A stretch of 64,000 bases of DNA from Flavobacterium aerium (GTDB taxonomy: Bacteria > Bacteroidota > Bacteroidia > Flavobacteriales > Flavobacteriaceae): positions 1 through 64,000 of the forward strand of contig NZ_JARQWR010000009.1 in assembly GCF_030766725.1 (NCBI RefSeq). Reading direction: 5' to 3'. Of this stretch, positions 27,310 through 36,114 are shown in pieces. Numbering within the stretch: position 1 is the first letter of the stretch; each line of letters starts with the position of its first letter. The position numbers and the translations under genes were made by a program. The notes beneath the pieces are model-generated. The model had not been told where the DNA came from. It did no database searches and worked only from the letters and a program-made list of their open reading frames with translations.

Positions 27310-27948
27310 ATGATAAAAAAAATATTTATTCTATTTATTTGCGTTCTTAGCATAAACGCTATAAATGCACAATCAAAAACTGATGTTGAAGATGTTTTTA
27401 AAATGCAGTTATTTTTGAATAAAAAAAACTCTATTTTTAGAAATATGAATCATTCTGTAATAAAAAATGATTCCTTATACAATATTTTTAAAAATTTAAT
27501 TGATCTAAAAATAGATACACTTCAAGTAGAAAACAATTTAGAAGGAATTCTTTATGATATAGATTATAAATTTTATAAAGTATCTGATGCAAGAACTTCT
27601 TTCAATAGGAAATTTATTAATGATGATTTTAGATATTTAAATATCTCTTTTGGCATGGATAATTTTTTCATCCTCGCGGTTCATCAGAAAACTGGAGCGA
27701 GTTATAGATTAGCGGGGTTTGATACTAATGATTTTTTAGGTTTTTTATCTGATTTTAAGGAGAAGTATAATCATCAAAATATGAAAAACCTAAAAACGAC
27801 AACATTTTTAAATAATTATAAAGTACAGGATCTAGATTTTAAATGTATGTATAAAGGATTGAGAAGTAAAGAAATAGACCGGAATAAATACCCTTGCCTT
27901 GAAAGATGTAATGATCCAGTGAGCATGCATCAATTTAGTACTAAATAA
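27310..27948 (+). CDS. Secreted tandem paralog C
   Basis: 212 residues, the most diverged of the three. It keeps AQSKTDVEDVFKMQ, TGASYRLAGFDTNDF and MYKGLRSKEIDRNKYPC, but ends with an extra HQFSTK. Signal peptide present. The following 149-bp repeat starts 14 bases after its stop. Confidence 0.65.
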   Translation: MIKKIFILFICVLSINAINAQSKTDVEDVFKMQLFLNKKNSIFRNMNHSVIKNDSLYNIFKNLIDLKIDTLQVENNLEGILYDIDYKFYKVSDARTSFNRKFINDDFRYLNISFGMDNFFILAVHQKTGASYRLAGFDTNDFLGFLSDFKEKYNHQNMKNLKTTTFLNNYKVQDLDFKCMYKGLRSKEIDRNKYPCLERCNDPVSMHQFSTK

Positions 27949-27961
27949 AGAATAATAAATA

Positions 27962-28110
27962 TATAATAATATTTTAAAATTCGCTGTTGAAAATTATTCA
28001 GAGCAACAATATGTTCCTTGTTAATTAATTGAAATTAACAGAATCCCAAGAGCTACTTCATATGGAATAATGGAAAAGATAAAAGCTCAGAATTTTAATT
28101 ATGAAAAATA
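27962..28110 (+). repeat. 149-bp direct repeat, copy 2
   Basis: Matches 21769-21917. It carries the last ~15 codons of the broken lipoprotein gene detached from its body (reading AVENYSEQQYVPC), the spacer, and the first codons of the next gene. So gene 28101 was placed behind a copied junction. Confidence 0.9.
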
Positions 28111-28535
28111 GAATAATTATAAAAGGAAAAGAAGATGAGTTGATTTTATCTGTAACATTAAAAGATATTTTATTATGCATTGAAAATCCTATTTCATATA
28201 ATTGGAAAGTATTATGGTTTGAAGGTATTGGTCAATTAGACAGAACCATTAAAGAGGTTGAAGATATTATAAATCATTCTGTTAATGGTCAATTTTATAG
28301 TTTTCAAGAATTAATAAAATTATCTAATAATTTAGAACAATTATTAGAAGTTGTAATCATTGGAGATAGGGATATTAATAAATTAATTCGTTATAATGAT
28401 GATAATGAAATGTATCATAAATGTGAATATGTCATTGAATTAGTAGATTCCTCTTTTTGGGAAATTACTAGTTCAGAATTAAAATCTATTCAAATAATGA
28501 AAAATAACTTTGAAGGAGTATCTGATATTAAATAA
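28101..28535 (+). CDS. Likely immunity protein
   Basis: 144 residues, no signal peptide, acidic. It contains SYNWKVLWFEGIGQLD and ends with a helix. I do not recognise the family. It begins in repeat copy 2, and the next gene follows after 20 bases. Confidence 0.5.
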   Translation: MKNRIIIKGKEDELILSVTLKDILLCIENPISYNWKVLWFEGIGQLDRTIKEVEDIINHSVNGQFYSFQELIKLSNNLEQLLEVVIIGDRDINKLIRYNDDNEMYHKCEYVIELVDSSFWEITSSELKSIQIMKNNFEGVSDIK

Positions 28536-28555
28536 GGTATTGTGAAAAATTATAA

Positions 28556-28918
28556 ATGAAAGAACTCAACAATAAATTAGAAGAAATTCAAAAAAATATA
28601 TGTGAAAAATATGGATTAAAATATGAATCCACTTCACTTGACCTAAAAATAGGTATTTCTTTAAGTGTAAAAGAAAATATACAGCCTATTCACGCATTAA
28701 GACACCCATCTATAAATGGTACTACTGGATGGTACATTTGGTCTGGGGAGTATTCCGAAGACAGTGGTTTTTTTAAGCCTTTACATGCTATTCATCTTGA
28801 AGAATGGTGCCCGTTAATGTTACCCTATTTAGGATTACCACCTGGCTCACGGGTATTGATTACTGAAGATGGAAATTATGTTGATGTTTGGGAAGATAAT
28901 TCTTTATTGAATATTTAA
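28556..28918 (+). CDS. Imm33-like immunity protein
   Basis: 120 residues, cytoplasmic. The segment HPSINGTTGWYIWSGEYSED, then HLEEWCPLMLPYLGLPPGSR and a closing VDVWED match, from memory, the pattern of small immunity proteins of the Imm33 kind (GWYIW-GEYS, LPPG-R). The specific family name is inference. There is no adjacent intact toxin, so it is an orphan immunity gene. Confidence 0.55.
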   Translation: MKELNNKLEEIQKNICEKYGLKYESTSLDLKIGISLSVKENIQPIHALRHPSINGTTGWYIWSGEYSEDSGFFKPLHAIHLEEWCPLMLPYLGLPPGSRVLITEDGNYVDVWEDNSLLNI

Positions 28919-28929
28919 TTGATTTTTTA

Positions 28930-29130
28930 TACTATCCTTGTCTAAATAAATGCTCAGACCCGCAAAAACACGCTCTTACCATACTGGATAAAAACCATTA
29001 TTATCCTTTTGGATTAAAGCATTCCGCCTATAATACAGAAGAATATGAGTATTTCTCCTCAAACAATGGTGGAAGTGGTTTTATTATAATTGGGGTTGTA
29101 TTAATTTATCTAGGTTTAACAAAAAAATAG
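28930..29130 (+). pseudogene. Relict: immunity-paralog tail fused to an Rhs core fragment
   Basis: One open frame reads YYPCLNKCSDPQKH (compare YPCLRRCNDP of the tandem paralogs), then ILDKNHYYPFGLKHSAYNTE and EYFSSNNGGSG. The second half matches about 95 bases of the Rhs core gene at 19770-19860. It ends in a hydrophobic stretch and a stop at 29128-29130. It is a leftover from recombination between an immunity gene and an rhs core. Confidence 0.75.
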
Positions 29131-29131
29131 T

Positions 29132-30112
29132 ATGCGAAAAATTATATACCTAACATTTATTATAGTCTTCTTTAGTTGTAATAAAAATAATAATGAAAAG
29201 ATAATTTTAACTTCTGGCCTAGGAATGGATCCTGATGCTTTGCGTTTTGGTATTGAAGTTAGGAAAGATTCTGTTTTTTACTGTGAAGAAATCCCTAATC
29301 AAAAGGGGGAATATAATTATTATAAATCTCATTTTAATTCCAATGATTTTTTAAATCTAAAAAATGAATTAGAATCATCATTTAAAGAAGAAGTAATTTT
29401 ACATGATATTGTTGATGCAAAACCATACCAATTAAATTTGAATCTAAATAAAAATAATAAAACGATATTATTTCATAATTCATTTTTAAACAACAAACAA
29501 ATGAAAGCTATTGATGCAATTATAGAATTAAAAAAATTAAATTTTGACTGTAGTGAATTTCATAAATTCCCAATGGAATTATTAAATGAAAAATTACCTG
29601 AGCCACCTGTACTTATTCAAAAAGATGAGAAAAAATTTGTTTTTGATAAAATATTAACAAGTAAAATGGCTGAAAAAAACTATGAATTGCCTTTGCAGTA
29701 TAATAATATAATGCTTTTTGGAAAATGTAAAGACGATAAAATCGGACTAGTATATATGAGCGAATTAAGAGGTATTCATAAATTTAAATATAAAAACTTA
29801 GAATTTTCAGCTTTTTTAGAAAAAGCTCTAAATCAAGAAATTGATATCAGCTACGAAGATAAAATTGATTGTTTTGAGATTGATAAAACAGTTTCATTAT
29901 TATACAAAGAAAACAGTTTTGATAAATTTTTAGATATAATCGGTGATAAAATTGACACTACTACATATAGTCTAAAAATTGATCCAAATAAAAAAGAAAT
30001 TAACAGTATATTATACTTTTGTTTTTTAAACAATTATTTAGCTTCTTTTGATGATTATATTGGTTTTTTCTATATCCGAAAATCTAGTTTGCTTTACACA
30101 GAAACAAAATGA
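29132..30112 (+). CDS. Lipoprotein of unknown function
   Basis: 326 residues with lipobox VFFSC (Cys16). The start is 2 bases after the Rhs relict. The mature part is mixed alpha/beta with a FDKILTSKMAEKNYELPLQY segment. Its stop overlaps the next start by 4 bases (ATGA), so the two lipoprotein genes are coupled. No named family. Confidence 0.6.
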   Translation: MRKIIYLTFIIVFFSCNKNNNEKIILTSGLGMDPDALRFGIEVRKDSVFYCEEIPNQKGEYNYYKSHFNSNDFLNLKNELESSFKEEVILHDIVDAKPYQLNLNLNKNNKTILFHNSFLNNKQMKAIDAIIELKKLNFDCSEFHKFPMELLNEKLPEPPVLIQKDEKKFVFDKILTSKMAEKNYELPLQYNNIMLFGKCKDDKIGLVYMSELRGIHKFKYKNLEFSAFLEKALNQEIDISYEDKIDCFEIDKTVSLLYKENSFDKFLDIIGDKIDTTTYSLKIDPNKKEINSILYFCFLNNYLASFDDYIGFFYIRKSSLLYTETK

Positions 30113-30615
30113 AAAAATATATCATTGAGAAAATCATCAGTATTTTTATAATACTAAGTGTAATCTCATGTACTTCTGTAAAGACTAAAACTAAACATGA
30201 TTCTCAATTAATACAAATTATATTTGAAGACTATATAAAAGAGCATAAAGAATATAAGCCTGATAGAGAATTAAAGGCTGTCGAAATCTATGTGAGAAAA
30301 GAAAAATCAGATGGTCTAACAGTTTCTATCTTTGATATTCCTATTGATAATATTACCATTAAATCTGAACAAGAAAAACTGATTGGTCAATACAATAATA
30401 TCTTGTTTGAAATATATGGATTAGATAATTTGGAAGACAAAAAAAAATCTTTCTTTCAAAATCCAAATTTCCATATTGATACAACTACAATGTTGATTAA
30501 AAAACTTTCAGACGAATGGGAACCGTATGTATACATACAATATGATTTTAAAAAGAACTATAAAACTATAAGATACCTCGATGGGAGAAAAATAGAACAA
30601 AAATTTAAATTTTAA
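30109..30615 (+). CDS. Lipoprotein of unknown function
   Basis: 168 residues with lipobox SVISC (Cys21). Starts within the stop of the preceding lipoprotein gene. It may form a periplasmic immunity pair with it; no direct evidence of function. Confidence 0.6.
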   Translation: MKKYIIEKIISIFIILSVISCTSVKTKTKHDSQLIQIIFEDYIKEHKEYKPDRELKAVEIYVRKEKSDGLTVSIFDIPIDNITIKSEQEKLIGQYNNILFEIYGLDNLEDKKKSFFQNPNFHIDTTTMLIKKLSDEWEPYVYIQYDFKKNYKTIRYLDGRKIEQKFKF

Positions 30616-30669
30616 TTAGCTAATTAAAAAAGGAAAGGTTTAATAAGGAATTCACATTATGACAAACAT

Positions 30670-30888
30670 TAAACTATTATTTCAATTTCTATTATAAATG
30701 TGTTTTTATTGGAGAAAAATGACACTTTAGCATTAAACCCTATTAAACAAAATTTTTATCATATCAATGGAGTATTAGATAAATCTATTTTAATAAAATA
30801 TAAATCAAAAAATTATATACTTAACAAAATAGATAATACTACTAAAAGTATTGTCATTAATTATAATCCAAATGCTGAAGACAAATGA
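30670..30888 (+). pseudogene. Degraded small gene, N-terminus broken
   Basis: An ATG at 30659 opens MTNIKLLFQFLL and stops, while the shifted frame continues IINVFLLEKNDTLALNPIKQ to 30888. A frameshift near 30690 probably separated a signal segment from its body. A GTG at 30700 could still serve as start for 62 residues. Its end overlaps the next gene by 4 bases. Confidence 0.45.
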
Positions 30889-31253
30889 AAGTTAAAGTAA
30901 TAAAATTAGAAATAAAGAATGTTGAGAAGTCTGTCATTAACTCAAAAATGGAAGGCTTTTTGAATATTGGAGATGAATATATAGTTTATGGTCTTACAAT
31001 GCAAAAAAATATTATGTATGTGCAAATATATATAGATAATAAATTGATTAGTATTCCAATTGAGTTATTTGAAGTAATTGATTCTAGAGTTTCAAGATAT
31101 TGGTTAGTGACCTATACGAATATTACAACACGCTTTTGGCCAAATGAATTCTATCAAGAATATTTTCACGATGATTTGTTTGAAGAGGTACCAGAGACTG
31201 TTTCTAAATTTAATGATGTAAGAAATAAAATTGAAAATGAATTTAACAATTAA
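30885..31253 (+). CDS. Hypothetical protein, possible immunity protein
   Basis: 122 residues, no signal peptide. Beta-rich first half (GDEYIVYGLTMQKNIMYVQI) and an acidic aromatic second half (TTRFWPNEFYQEYFHDD). It overlaps the degraded small gene by 4 bases. No family is recognised. Confidence 0.5.
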   Translation: MKVKVIKLEIKNVEKSVINSKMEGFLNIGDEYIVYGLTMQKNIMYVQIYIDNKLISIPIELFEVIDSRVSRYWLVTYTNITTRFWPNEFYQEYFHDDLFEEVPETVSKFNDVRNKIENEFNN

Positions 31254-31328
31254 AGTGGTAGTGTATCAGATTAGGTGTTTTATATATATCAACAATGTAA
31301 CTAACTGAAAGAGAATATAAATTTGTAA

Positions 31329-31628
31329 TTTTTGAATAGTAAAAGAGTCGGACATACTTTTACAAAACGTAGGGCAGAAAATACTAATCAACTGCAATTA
31401 CAAGCTGAAAATAGTGGGCAAGCTCAAGGACAATGGATGAATAACTCAGCGGCAGAGCAATTAATTTTTGATAATTTAGATAATCTAAAAAATGGTGCTA
31501 TAAATATTGAGATACCTAAAGGTGTTGGCAGAATAGTAAATCCAGATGGAACTTTTACGCCAGCTACACACGCCAGAGTTGTGCCAAGTGGTTCAGGAGT
31601 AAAAACAGCGTATTCTTTTAACCCTTAA
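31329..31628 (+). pseudogene. Orphan toxin C-terminal domain
   Basis: An open frame after a stop at 31326, with only TTG (31332) as possible start. It reads GHTFTKRRAENTNQLQLQAE, GQWMNNSAAEQ, and closes RVVPSGSGVKTAYSFNP. This is a recurrent end of Rhs/CDI toxins in which, from memory, KHGAENT is usual; here KRRAENT has lost the likely catalytic His. So it is probably both detached and inactive. The next gene follows at 12 bases. Confidence 0.55.
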
Positions 31629-31639
31629 AAATTAATTAA

Positions 31640-31993
31640 ATGGAAATAGAACCTTTATTAAAACAAATATCTACAGATTTATTTTTAGAGTATGAGCGCC
31701 AAGATTGGGGAATAATCAATTCTTGTTCAGATAGGGTGGAAGAATTCATAAATTATTTTAATAAAAATAATGAATTCCCTACCAATATTCAGTTTGAGTT
31801 ATTTGAATTGATTGTAGCATCTTTTAATGACCTAATATTAGAACATAAAGAAGATAACACCACAACTAATTTATTTGTGAATTTTGTTGTCAGTAACTCA
31901 AGGAAGCCATTTTTGGACATTATAGATTATTGGAAAGGAATATATAATGAAGAGGAATTTCCAGTGGCTAAATACTTCCCAGTTATCAAGTGA
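31640..31993 (+). CDS. Likely immunity protein for the orphan toxin
   Basis: 117 residues, helical, acidic, no signal peptide. It stands 12 bases behind the detached toxin domain. Helical all-alpha immunity proteins with this size are usual for such toxins, but I cannot name the family. Confidence 0.55.
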   Translation: MEIEPLLKQISTDLFLEYERQDWGIINSCSDRVEEFINYFNKNNEFPTNIQFELFELIVASFNDLILEHKEDNTTTNLFVNFVVSNSRKPFLDIIDYWKGIYNEEEFPVAKYFPVIK

Positions 31994-32086
31994 TGTTTAC
32001 CCCCTGCTGGCGCGAGCATCTTGCTCGTGAACACAAAGCGAATTGACAAAGAAAAATATAAATTTAAAAGTTAACGGAAATACGAC
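31994..32086. repeat. Hairpin-bearing junction and 24-bp shared sequence
   Basis: A locally GC-rich hairpin GCGAGCA-TCT-TGCTCGT (32012-32028) stands in very AT-rich DNA. It is followed by 24 bases (32060-32083) identical to 23686-23709, which precede the HExxxH toxin remnant. The shared stretch ends at the start of the lipoprotein gene here. Confidence 0.6.
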
Positions 32087-32656
32087 ATGACTAAATATCT
32101 TTTATTACTTATGCTTTGTGTCTCTTCGTGTAAAGAAGACAAAAATGATGACATACAAAACATCTCCGATGCCAAAATTAAAAATGGTAAATATAAATTC
32201 TATAAAAAGAATGGAGAATTAGACAAAGTATTGGAATACATAAATTTATGTGGAACACAGTACTTAAATCAAGGGTGGTATTTTAAGAATAATATGGATA
32301 CATTATTTGGAAAAAGTAATTTTTATAAAATATCTGTTGAAAAAAGTATTCTTAAATCCGATGAGAATTCAAGAATAATCATAAAATATAAACCTTTTAT
32401 GAAAAATTCTATTAGTGTTTTACTTTTAGGTAACAAAAATATAGACGATAATTTTTGTAATCTTGCAAAGATTCGCTTGGATACTTTATACTTTGTTGAT
32501 AATAAGCTCGAATTTAATCAAAGTTTTAGAAACAAAGGCACTAAAATGATTGGAGGATATATAATTGAGTTTAAGAAAGTGCCTGAAAAAATAAACAACC
32601 ATAATGTTTATGATGAAAGGAGAGTTTATTTTAAGATCCCTTTTGAGGTTAAATAG
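32087..32656 (+). CDS. Lipoprotein of unknown function
   Basis: 189 residues with lipobox CVSSC (Cys15). It is the last accessory gene before the conserved chromosome. Short motif DAKIKNGKYKFYKKNGELD at the N-terminus resembles MORN-like repeats but does not repeat. A 28-bp palindromic terminator follows. Confidence 0.6.
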   Translation: MTKYLLLLMLCVSSCKEDKNDDIQNISDAKIKNGKYKFYKKNGELDKVLEYINLCGTQYLNQGWYFKNNMDTLFGKSNFYKISVEKSILKSDENSRIIIKYKPFMKNSISVLLLGNKNIDDNFCNLAKIRLDTLYFVDNKLEFNQSFRNKGTKMIGGYIIEFKKVPEKINNHNVYDERRVYFKIPFEVK

Positions 32657-32732
32657 TGATGCAGATATGCCAGATAATGTATTATCAGATCAGTAGCATT
32701 TTAAATAACACTTCACAGATTAAGATAGAAAT

Positions 32733-32760
32733 AAAAAGAGCCCGATATCGGGCTCTTTTT
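32733..32760. terminator. Bidirectional terminator
   Basis: Perfect 28-bp palindrome with AGAGCCCGAT half, A run on one side and T run on the other. It separates the convergent lipoprotein and TerB-like genes; it overlaps the stop codon of the latter. Confidence 0.9.
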
Positions 32761-33190
32761 ATTTATTCATGTTTTGCATTTCAAAGATAAAAGTATCTAG
32801 ATCTACATCTAATCCTAGTAAAAACAAAGCTTTGTCTACGATGTAATCTACATTTCCGGGCGTAAACCCTAATGCTAGACTAAAACGTTTTAAGATATCA
32901 TTTTGTTTAGGGCCAAGATTATTATCGGCATAAATCATCTTGGTCAAATCGTACAAACGTTCCAATCGTTGAAGGTATAAATACGGAGCATTTATAGGAT
33001 ATTTCAAAGGATCAACCAGAATCTCACGGTATTCCTCCACGGAGATGTCTAAACGCTGCGCCAGTTTATCCAAAAAAAGTCGCTCATCATTATTAATATG
33101 ACCATCAGCCAAAGCAACACGAACTATAGCAGAGAAATGCCCTCTGTTACGTTCTTTAAAACCACTATCAAATAAATCGGAAAAAGACAT
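32759..33190 (-). CDS. TerB-like tellurite-resistance family protein
   Basis: 143 residues from ATG 33190, preferred to the upstream ATG because the family begins directly with the helical domain (MSFSDLFDSGFKERNRGHFS). The motif VRVALADGHINNDERLFLDKL is the TerB signature (acidic loop with Asp/Glu that may bind metal). The role is not clear; there is no ter operon here. Confidence 0.75.
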   Translation of the reverse strand: MSFSDLFDSGFKERNRGHFSAIVRVALADGHINNDERLFLDKLAQRLDISVEEYREILVDPLKYPINAPYLYLQRLERLYDLTKMIYADNNLGPKQNDILKRFSLALGFTPGNVDYIVDKALFLLGLDVDLDTFIFEMQNMNK

Positions 33191-33344
33191 AAAATTGTTT
33201 TTTAGTAGTATAAATATAAACATAAATATGCAAAAAGACTAGAGTAAACTTTAAAACAACAGAGAGAAATGATGAATTCTTAGTGAGAATCTGGATTTAT
33301 TGGGGGAATAAGCAAAATAGAATAATGAAATTCAAAAATAATTG

Positions 33345-33352
33345 TAAATTTG
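33345..33352 (+). promoter_or_regulatory. -7 box of the HupE-like gene
   Basis: TAAATTTG, 20 bases before ATG 33373. It supports that start over the upstream in-frame ATGs at 33283 and 33325. Confidence 0.45.
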
Positions 33353-33372
33353 ATACTTTAAACCTACACCCA

Positions 33373-33960
33373 ATGTCAGAATTCTGGATTTATTTTAATA
33401 TAGGCCTGAGGCACGTTCTCGATATTAAAGCCTATGATCATGTACTATTTTTAACTGCCCTTACCGTTCCTTATGCTTTCAAAGACTGGAAGAGAGTATT
33501 ACTATTAGTAAGTTTATTCACCCTTGGACATACCCTAGCCCTGGTGTTGTCTGTGTTCGGCGTAATATTTATTAAAGTAAACCTGGTAGAATTTTTAATA
33601 CTAGCAACCATATTAATAACCGCAATATTTAATTTATTCACGGCAGGAAAATCATCCAAGAAAGAAAGTATTAGTGTAGCTGCATTAATTACCCTATTTT
33701 TCGGAATAATACACGGACTCGGTTTTTCCAATTATTTCAAAACAATATTAGGCGGAACAGCAACCGATAAAATAATGCCATTGTTGGAATTTGCATTAGG
33801 AATTGAAACGGCACAAATCATTGTAGTAATCATCGTTTTAATACTATCATTCATTGTGCAAAGCTTCTTTAGATTTTCGAGAAGAGACTGGATGCTAGCC
33901 ATGTCAGCCTTTATTATAGGAGTAGTATTGCCTATGGTTGTAGCAAGCGAAATTTGGTAA
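33373..33960 (+). CDS. HupE/UreJ-family membrane protein
   Basis: 195 residues with about six membrane segments. Conserved His residues lie in the first segment (GLRHVLD, AYDHVLFL) and third (LGHTLAL), plus FGIIHGLGFSN, typical of HupE/UreJ nickel or cobalt transport-like proteins. No urease or hydrogenase genes are nearby, so the substrate is open. Confidence 0.8.
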   Translation: MSEFWIYFNIGLRHVLDIKAYDHVLFLTALTVPYAFKDWKRVLLLVSLFTLGHTLALVLSVFGVIFIKVNLVEFLILATILITAIFNLFTAGKSSKKESISVAALITLFFGIIHGLGFSNYFKTILGGTATDKIMPLLEFALGIETAQIIVVIIVLILSFIVQSFFRFSRRDWMLAMSAFIIGVVLPMVVASEIW

Positions 33961-34040
33961 AAGATTAACGTAGATAAATTCGTTTATAACAAAAGGCACA
34001 CTACTTTAGTTTGCTGAAATTTTTTAGCTTTGAATAAAGC

Positions 34041-34469
34041 ATGAATATAAAAAAATTAAATAAATACGATAAAGCCTATTTGCGCATTGCAAAAGAATGG
34101 GGACAACTATCCTATTGCAAACGCAAGCAAGTAGGGGCAATTATTGTAAAAGACCGCATGATTATATCAGACGGTTATAACGGAACACCATCAGGATTTG
34201 AAAACTGCTGTGAAGATGATGGAGGATATACTAAATGGTATGTACTTCATGCAGAAGCAAACGCAATACTGAAGGTTGCAAGATCAACACAATCCTGTGA
34301 AGGAGCAACACTATACATTACACTTTCACCCTGTAAAGAATGTAGTAAATTAATACACCAATCTGGAATAAAACGCGTTGTGTATCATGAGGGATACAAA
34401 GATACGTCAGGGATTGATTTTCTATTAAAAGCAGGCGTTGAAGTAGAGCATATTTCTAGTTTAGAATAA
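34041..34469 (+). CDS. Deoxycytidylate deaminase-family protein
   Basis: 142 residues with zinc ligands His70-Ala-Glu72 and Pro97-Cys98-x-x-Cys101 of the cytidine/dCMP deaminase fold. The QVGAIIVKDRMIISDGYNGTPSG stretch and GGYTKW fit dCMP deaminase, which makes dUMP for dTTP synthesis. Two bases separate it from the S41 protease gene. Confidence 0.88.
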   Translation: MNIKKLNKYDKAYLRIAKEWGQLSYCKRKQVGAIIVKDRMIISDGYNGTPSGFENCCEDDGGYTKWYVLHAEANAILKVARSTQSCEGATLYITLSPCKECSKLIHQSGIKRVVYHEGYKDTSGIDFLLKAGVEVEHISSLE

Positions 34470-34471
34470 CG

Positions 34472-36049
34472 ATGAAAAACAATAAAAAATACTTACCACT
34501 AATTGTTTTTGCAGCACTTGCAATAGGAATAGTAATAGGAGGGATGCTTAATTACCCTTCTAAAGTTTCTGGTTTTGCGGGCAATACCCATAGGAACAAA
34601 TTAGACCGGTTGATTGATTTTATTGAAAACGAATACGTTGACAACGTCAATACCGACTCGATCATCGACTTAACGGTAAACAATATCTTAGGACAACTCG
34701 ATCCACATTCAGTATACATTGCTTCAAATGAAGTAGAAGGAATTGCCGAAAGCATGAAAGGAGACTTTGTGGGAATAGGCGTTAATTTCTATATGTACAA
34801 AGATACACTAGCCGTTATTAAACCAATTGAGGGAGGGCCATCCGAAAAAGCAGGGATTAAACCCGGCGATCGAATCCTACAAGCAGGTTCGGCTGTGCTT
34901 TATGGTAAAAAAATAACAAACGATAGCCTGTTCAATAAACTTAAAGGAGCTAAAAATTCAGAAATCGAACTTACTGTTTTTCGAAAAGAAGAAAATAAAA
35001 AGTTTAAAGTCAAAGTCAAAAGAGATGTAATTCCAATCAAGAGTGTAGATGTCGCTGTAATGCTCGATAAAGACAAAGGCTATATCAAAATCAACCGATT
35101 TGCGGAAACAACCTACAAAGAGTTTAAAACCGAATTACAAAAGCTGAAAGCTCAAGGAATAGACGAAATTGTAATCGACTTAAGAGACAATGGTGGTGGA
35201 TATTTAGATCAGGCTGTGAAAATTGCAGATGACCTGTTGAAAGATAAAACACTAATTGTTTTCACTAAAAATAAAAACGGAAGAATAGATAAAACTTTTG
35301 CAAAAGACGGAGGTCTTTTTGAGACAGGAAAAGTAGCGATTCTCATTAATGAAAACAGTGCTTCTGCCAGTGAAATTTTAGCAGGTGCCATCCAAGATAA
35401 TGACCGAGGAATTGTGGTAGGACGACGTTCTTTTGGTAAAGGATTAGTGCAACGCGAAATGCCATTAGGAGACGGGTCTGCTGTACGATTAACCATTGCT
35501 CGTTATTATACACCTACAGGAAGATCTATTCAAAAACCATACAGCGCTGGAACAGCAGAATATTTCAATGATTTTACACACCGATATGAGTCGGGAGAAT
35601 TATATGCTGCCGATAGTATTAAAATCTCCGATACATTGCAATTTAAAACACCAAAAGGTAAAATTGTATACGGTGGCGGTGGAATCGTTCCAGATGTTTT
35701 TGTGCCACTAGAAGGAAAACACGGAGATGAATCTGTAATCTTTGTGATGAAATCTGGAATAGTGAGCTATTTTGCCTTTGAGCAATTAGAGAAAAATAGA
35801 AAAGCCTTTGAAGGGATAACATTCGATGAATTCCTTGCGAAGATGGAAAAAACAGATGCCTATTATACCAGTTTCAAAAAATACTTGAGAAGTAATGGGT
35901 TGACCTTGCCTATCGACAACAATAAAAGCTTAGTGAAAAGATACTTGACAGCAGAATTTGCCAGACAACTTTATGGGGAGAAATACTACTATCAGATTGT
36001 TTTGAAAGAAGATATTATGATTAAGAAAGTTATTGCTGAAAAAGTATAA
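34472..36049 (+). CDS. S41 C-terminal processing peptidase
   Basis: 525 residues: N-terminal membrane anchor (about 7-24), PDZ domain (about 85-165, GGPSEKAGIKPGDRIL) and peptidase domain with Ser/Lys catalytic pair (NENSASASEIL; GRRSFGKGLVQ). It acts in the periplasm on protein C-termini. It follows the deaminase by 2 bases, hence one operon. Confidence 0.92.
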   Translation: MKNNKKYLPLIVFAALAIGIVIGGMLNYPSKVSGFAGNTHRNKLDRLIDFIENEYVDNVNTDSIIDLTVNNILGQLDPHSVYIASNEVEGIAESMKGDFVGIGVNFYMYKDTLAVIKPIEGGPSEKAGIKPGDRILQAGSAVLYGKKITNDSLFNKLKGAKNSEIELTVFRKEENKKFKVKVKRDVIPIKSVDVAVMLDKDKGYIKINRFAETTYKEFKTELQKLKAQGIDEIVIDLRDNGGGYLDQAVKIADDLLKDKTLIVFTKNKNGRIDKTFAKDGGLFETGKVAILINENSASASEILAGAIQDNDRGIVVGRRSFGKGLVQREMPLGDGSAVRLTIARYYTPTGRSIQKPYSAGTAEYFNDFTHRYESGELYAADSIKISDTLQFKTPKGKIVYGGGGIVPDVFVPLEGKHGDESVIFVMKSGIVSYFAFEQLEKNRKAFEGITFDEFLAKMEKTDAYYTSFKKYLRSNGLTLPIDNNKSLVKRYLTAEFARQLYGEKYYYQIVLKEDIMIKKVIAEKV

Positions 36050-36114
36050 GGCAAGAACGATTCAGGAATAACGACCTTGTTTTCCTAAGTTTAAATAATA
36101 TAAAGACTAATTAA

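Noticed and set aside
26002..27948. CRISPR-like tandem repeats
   Set aside because: The repeats are whole coding genes of about 640 bases with signal peptides, not short repeats with spacers.
32012..32028. GC-rich hairpin as an intrinsic terminator
   Set aside because: No T run follows on either strand; kept as a repeat-type junction instead.
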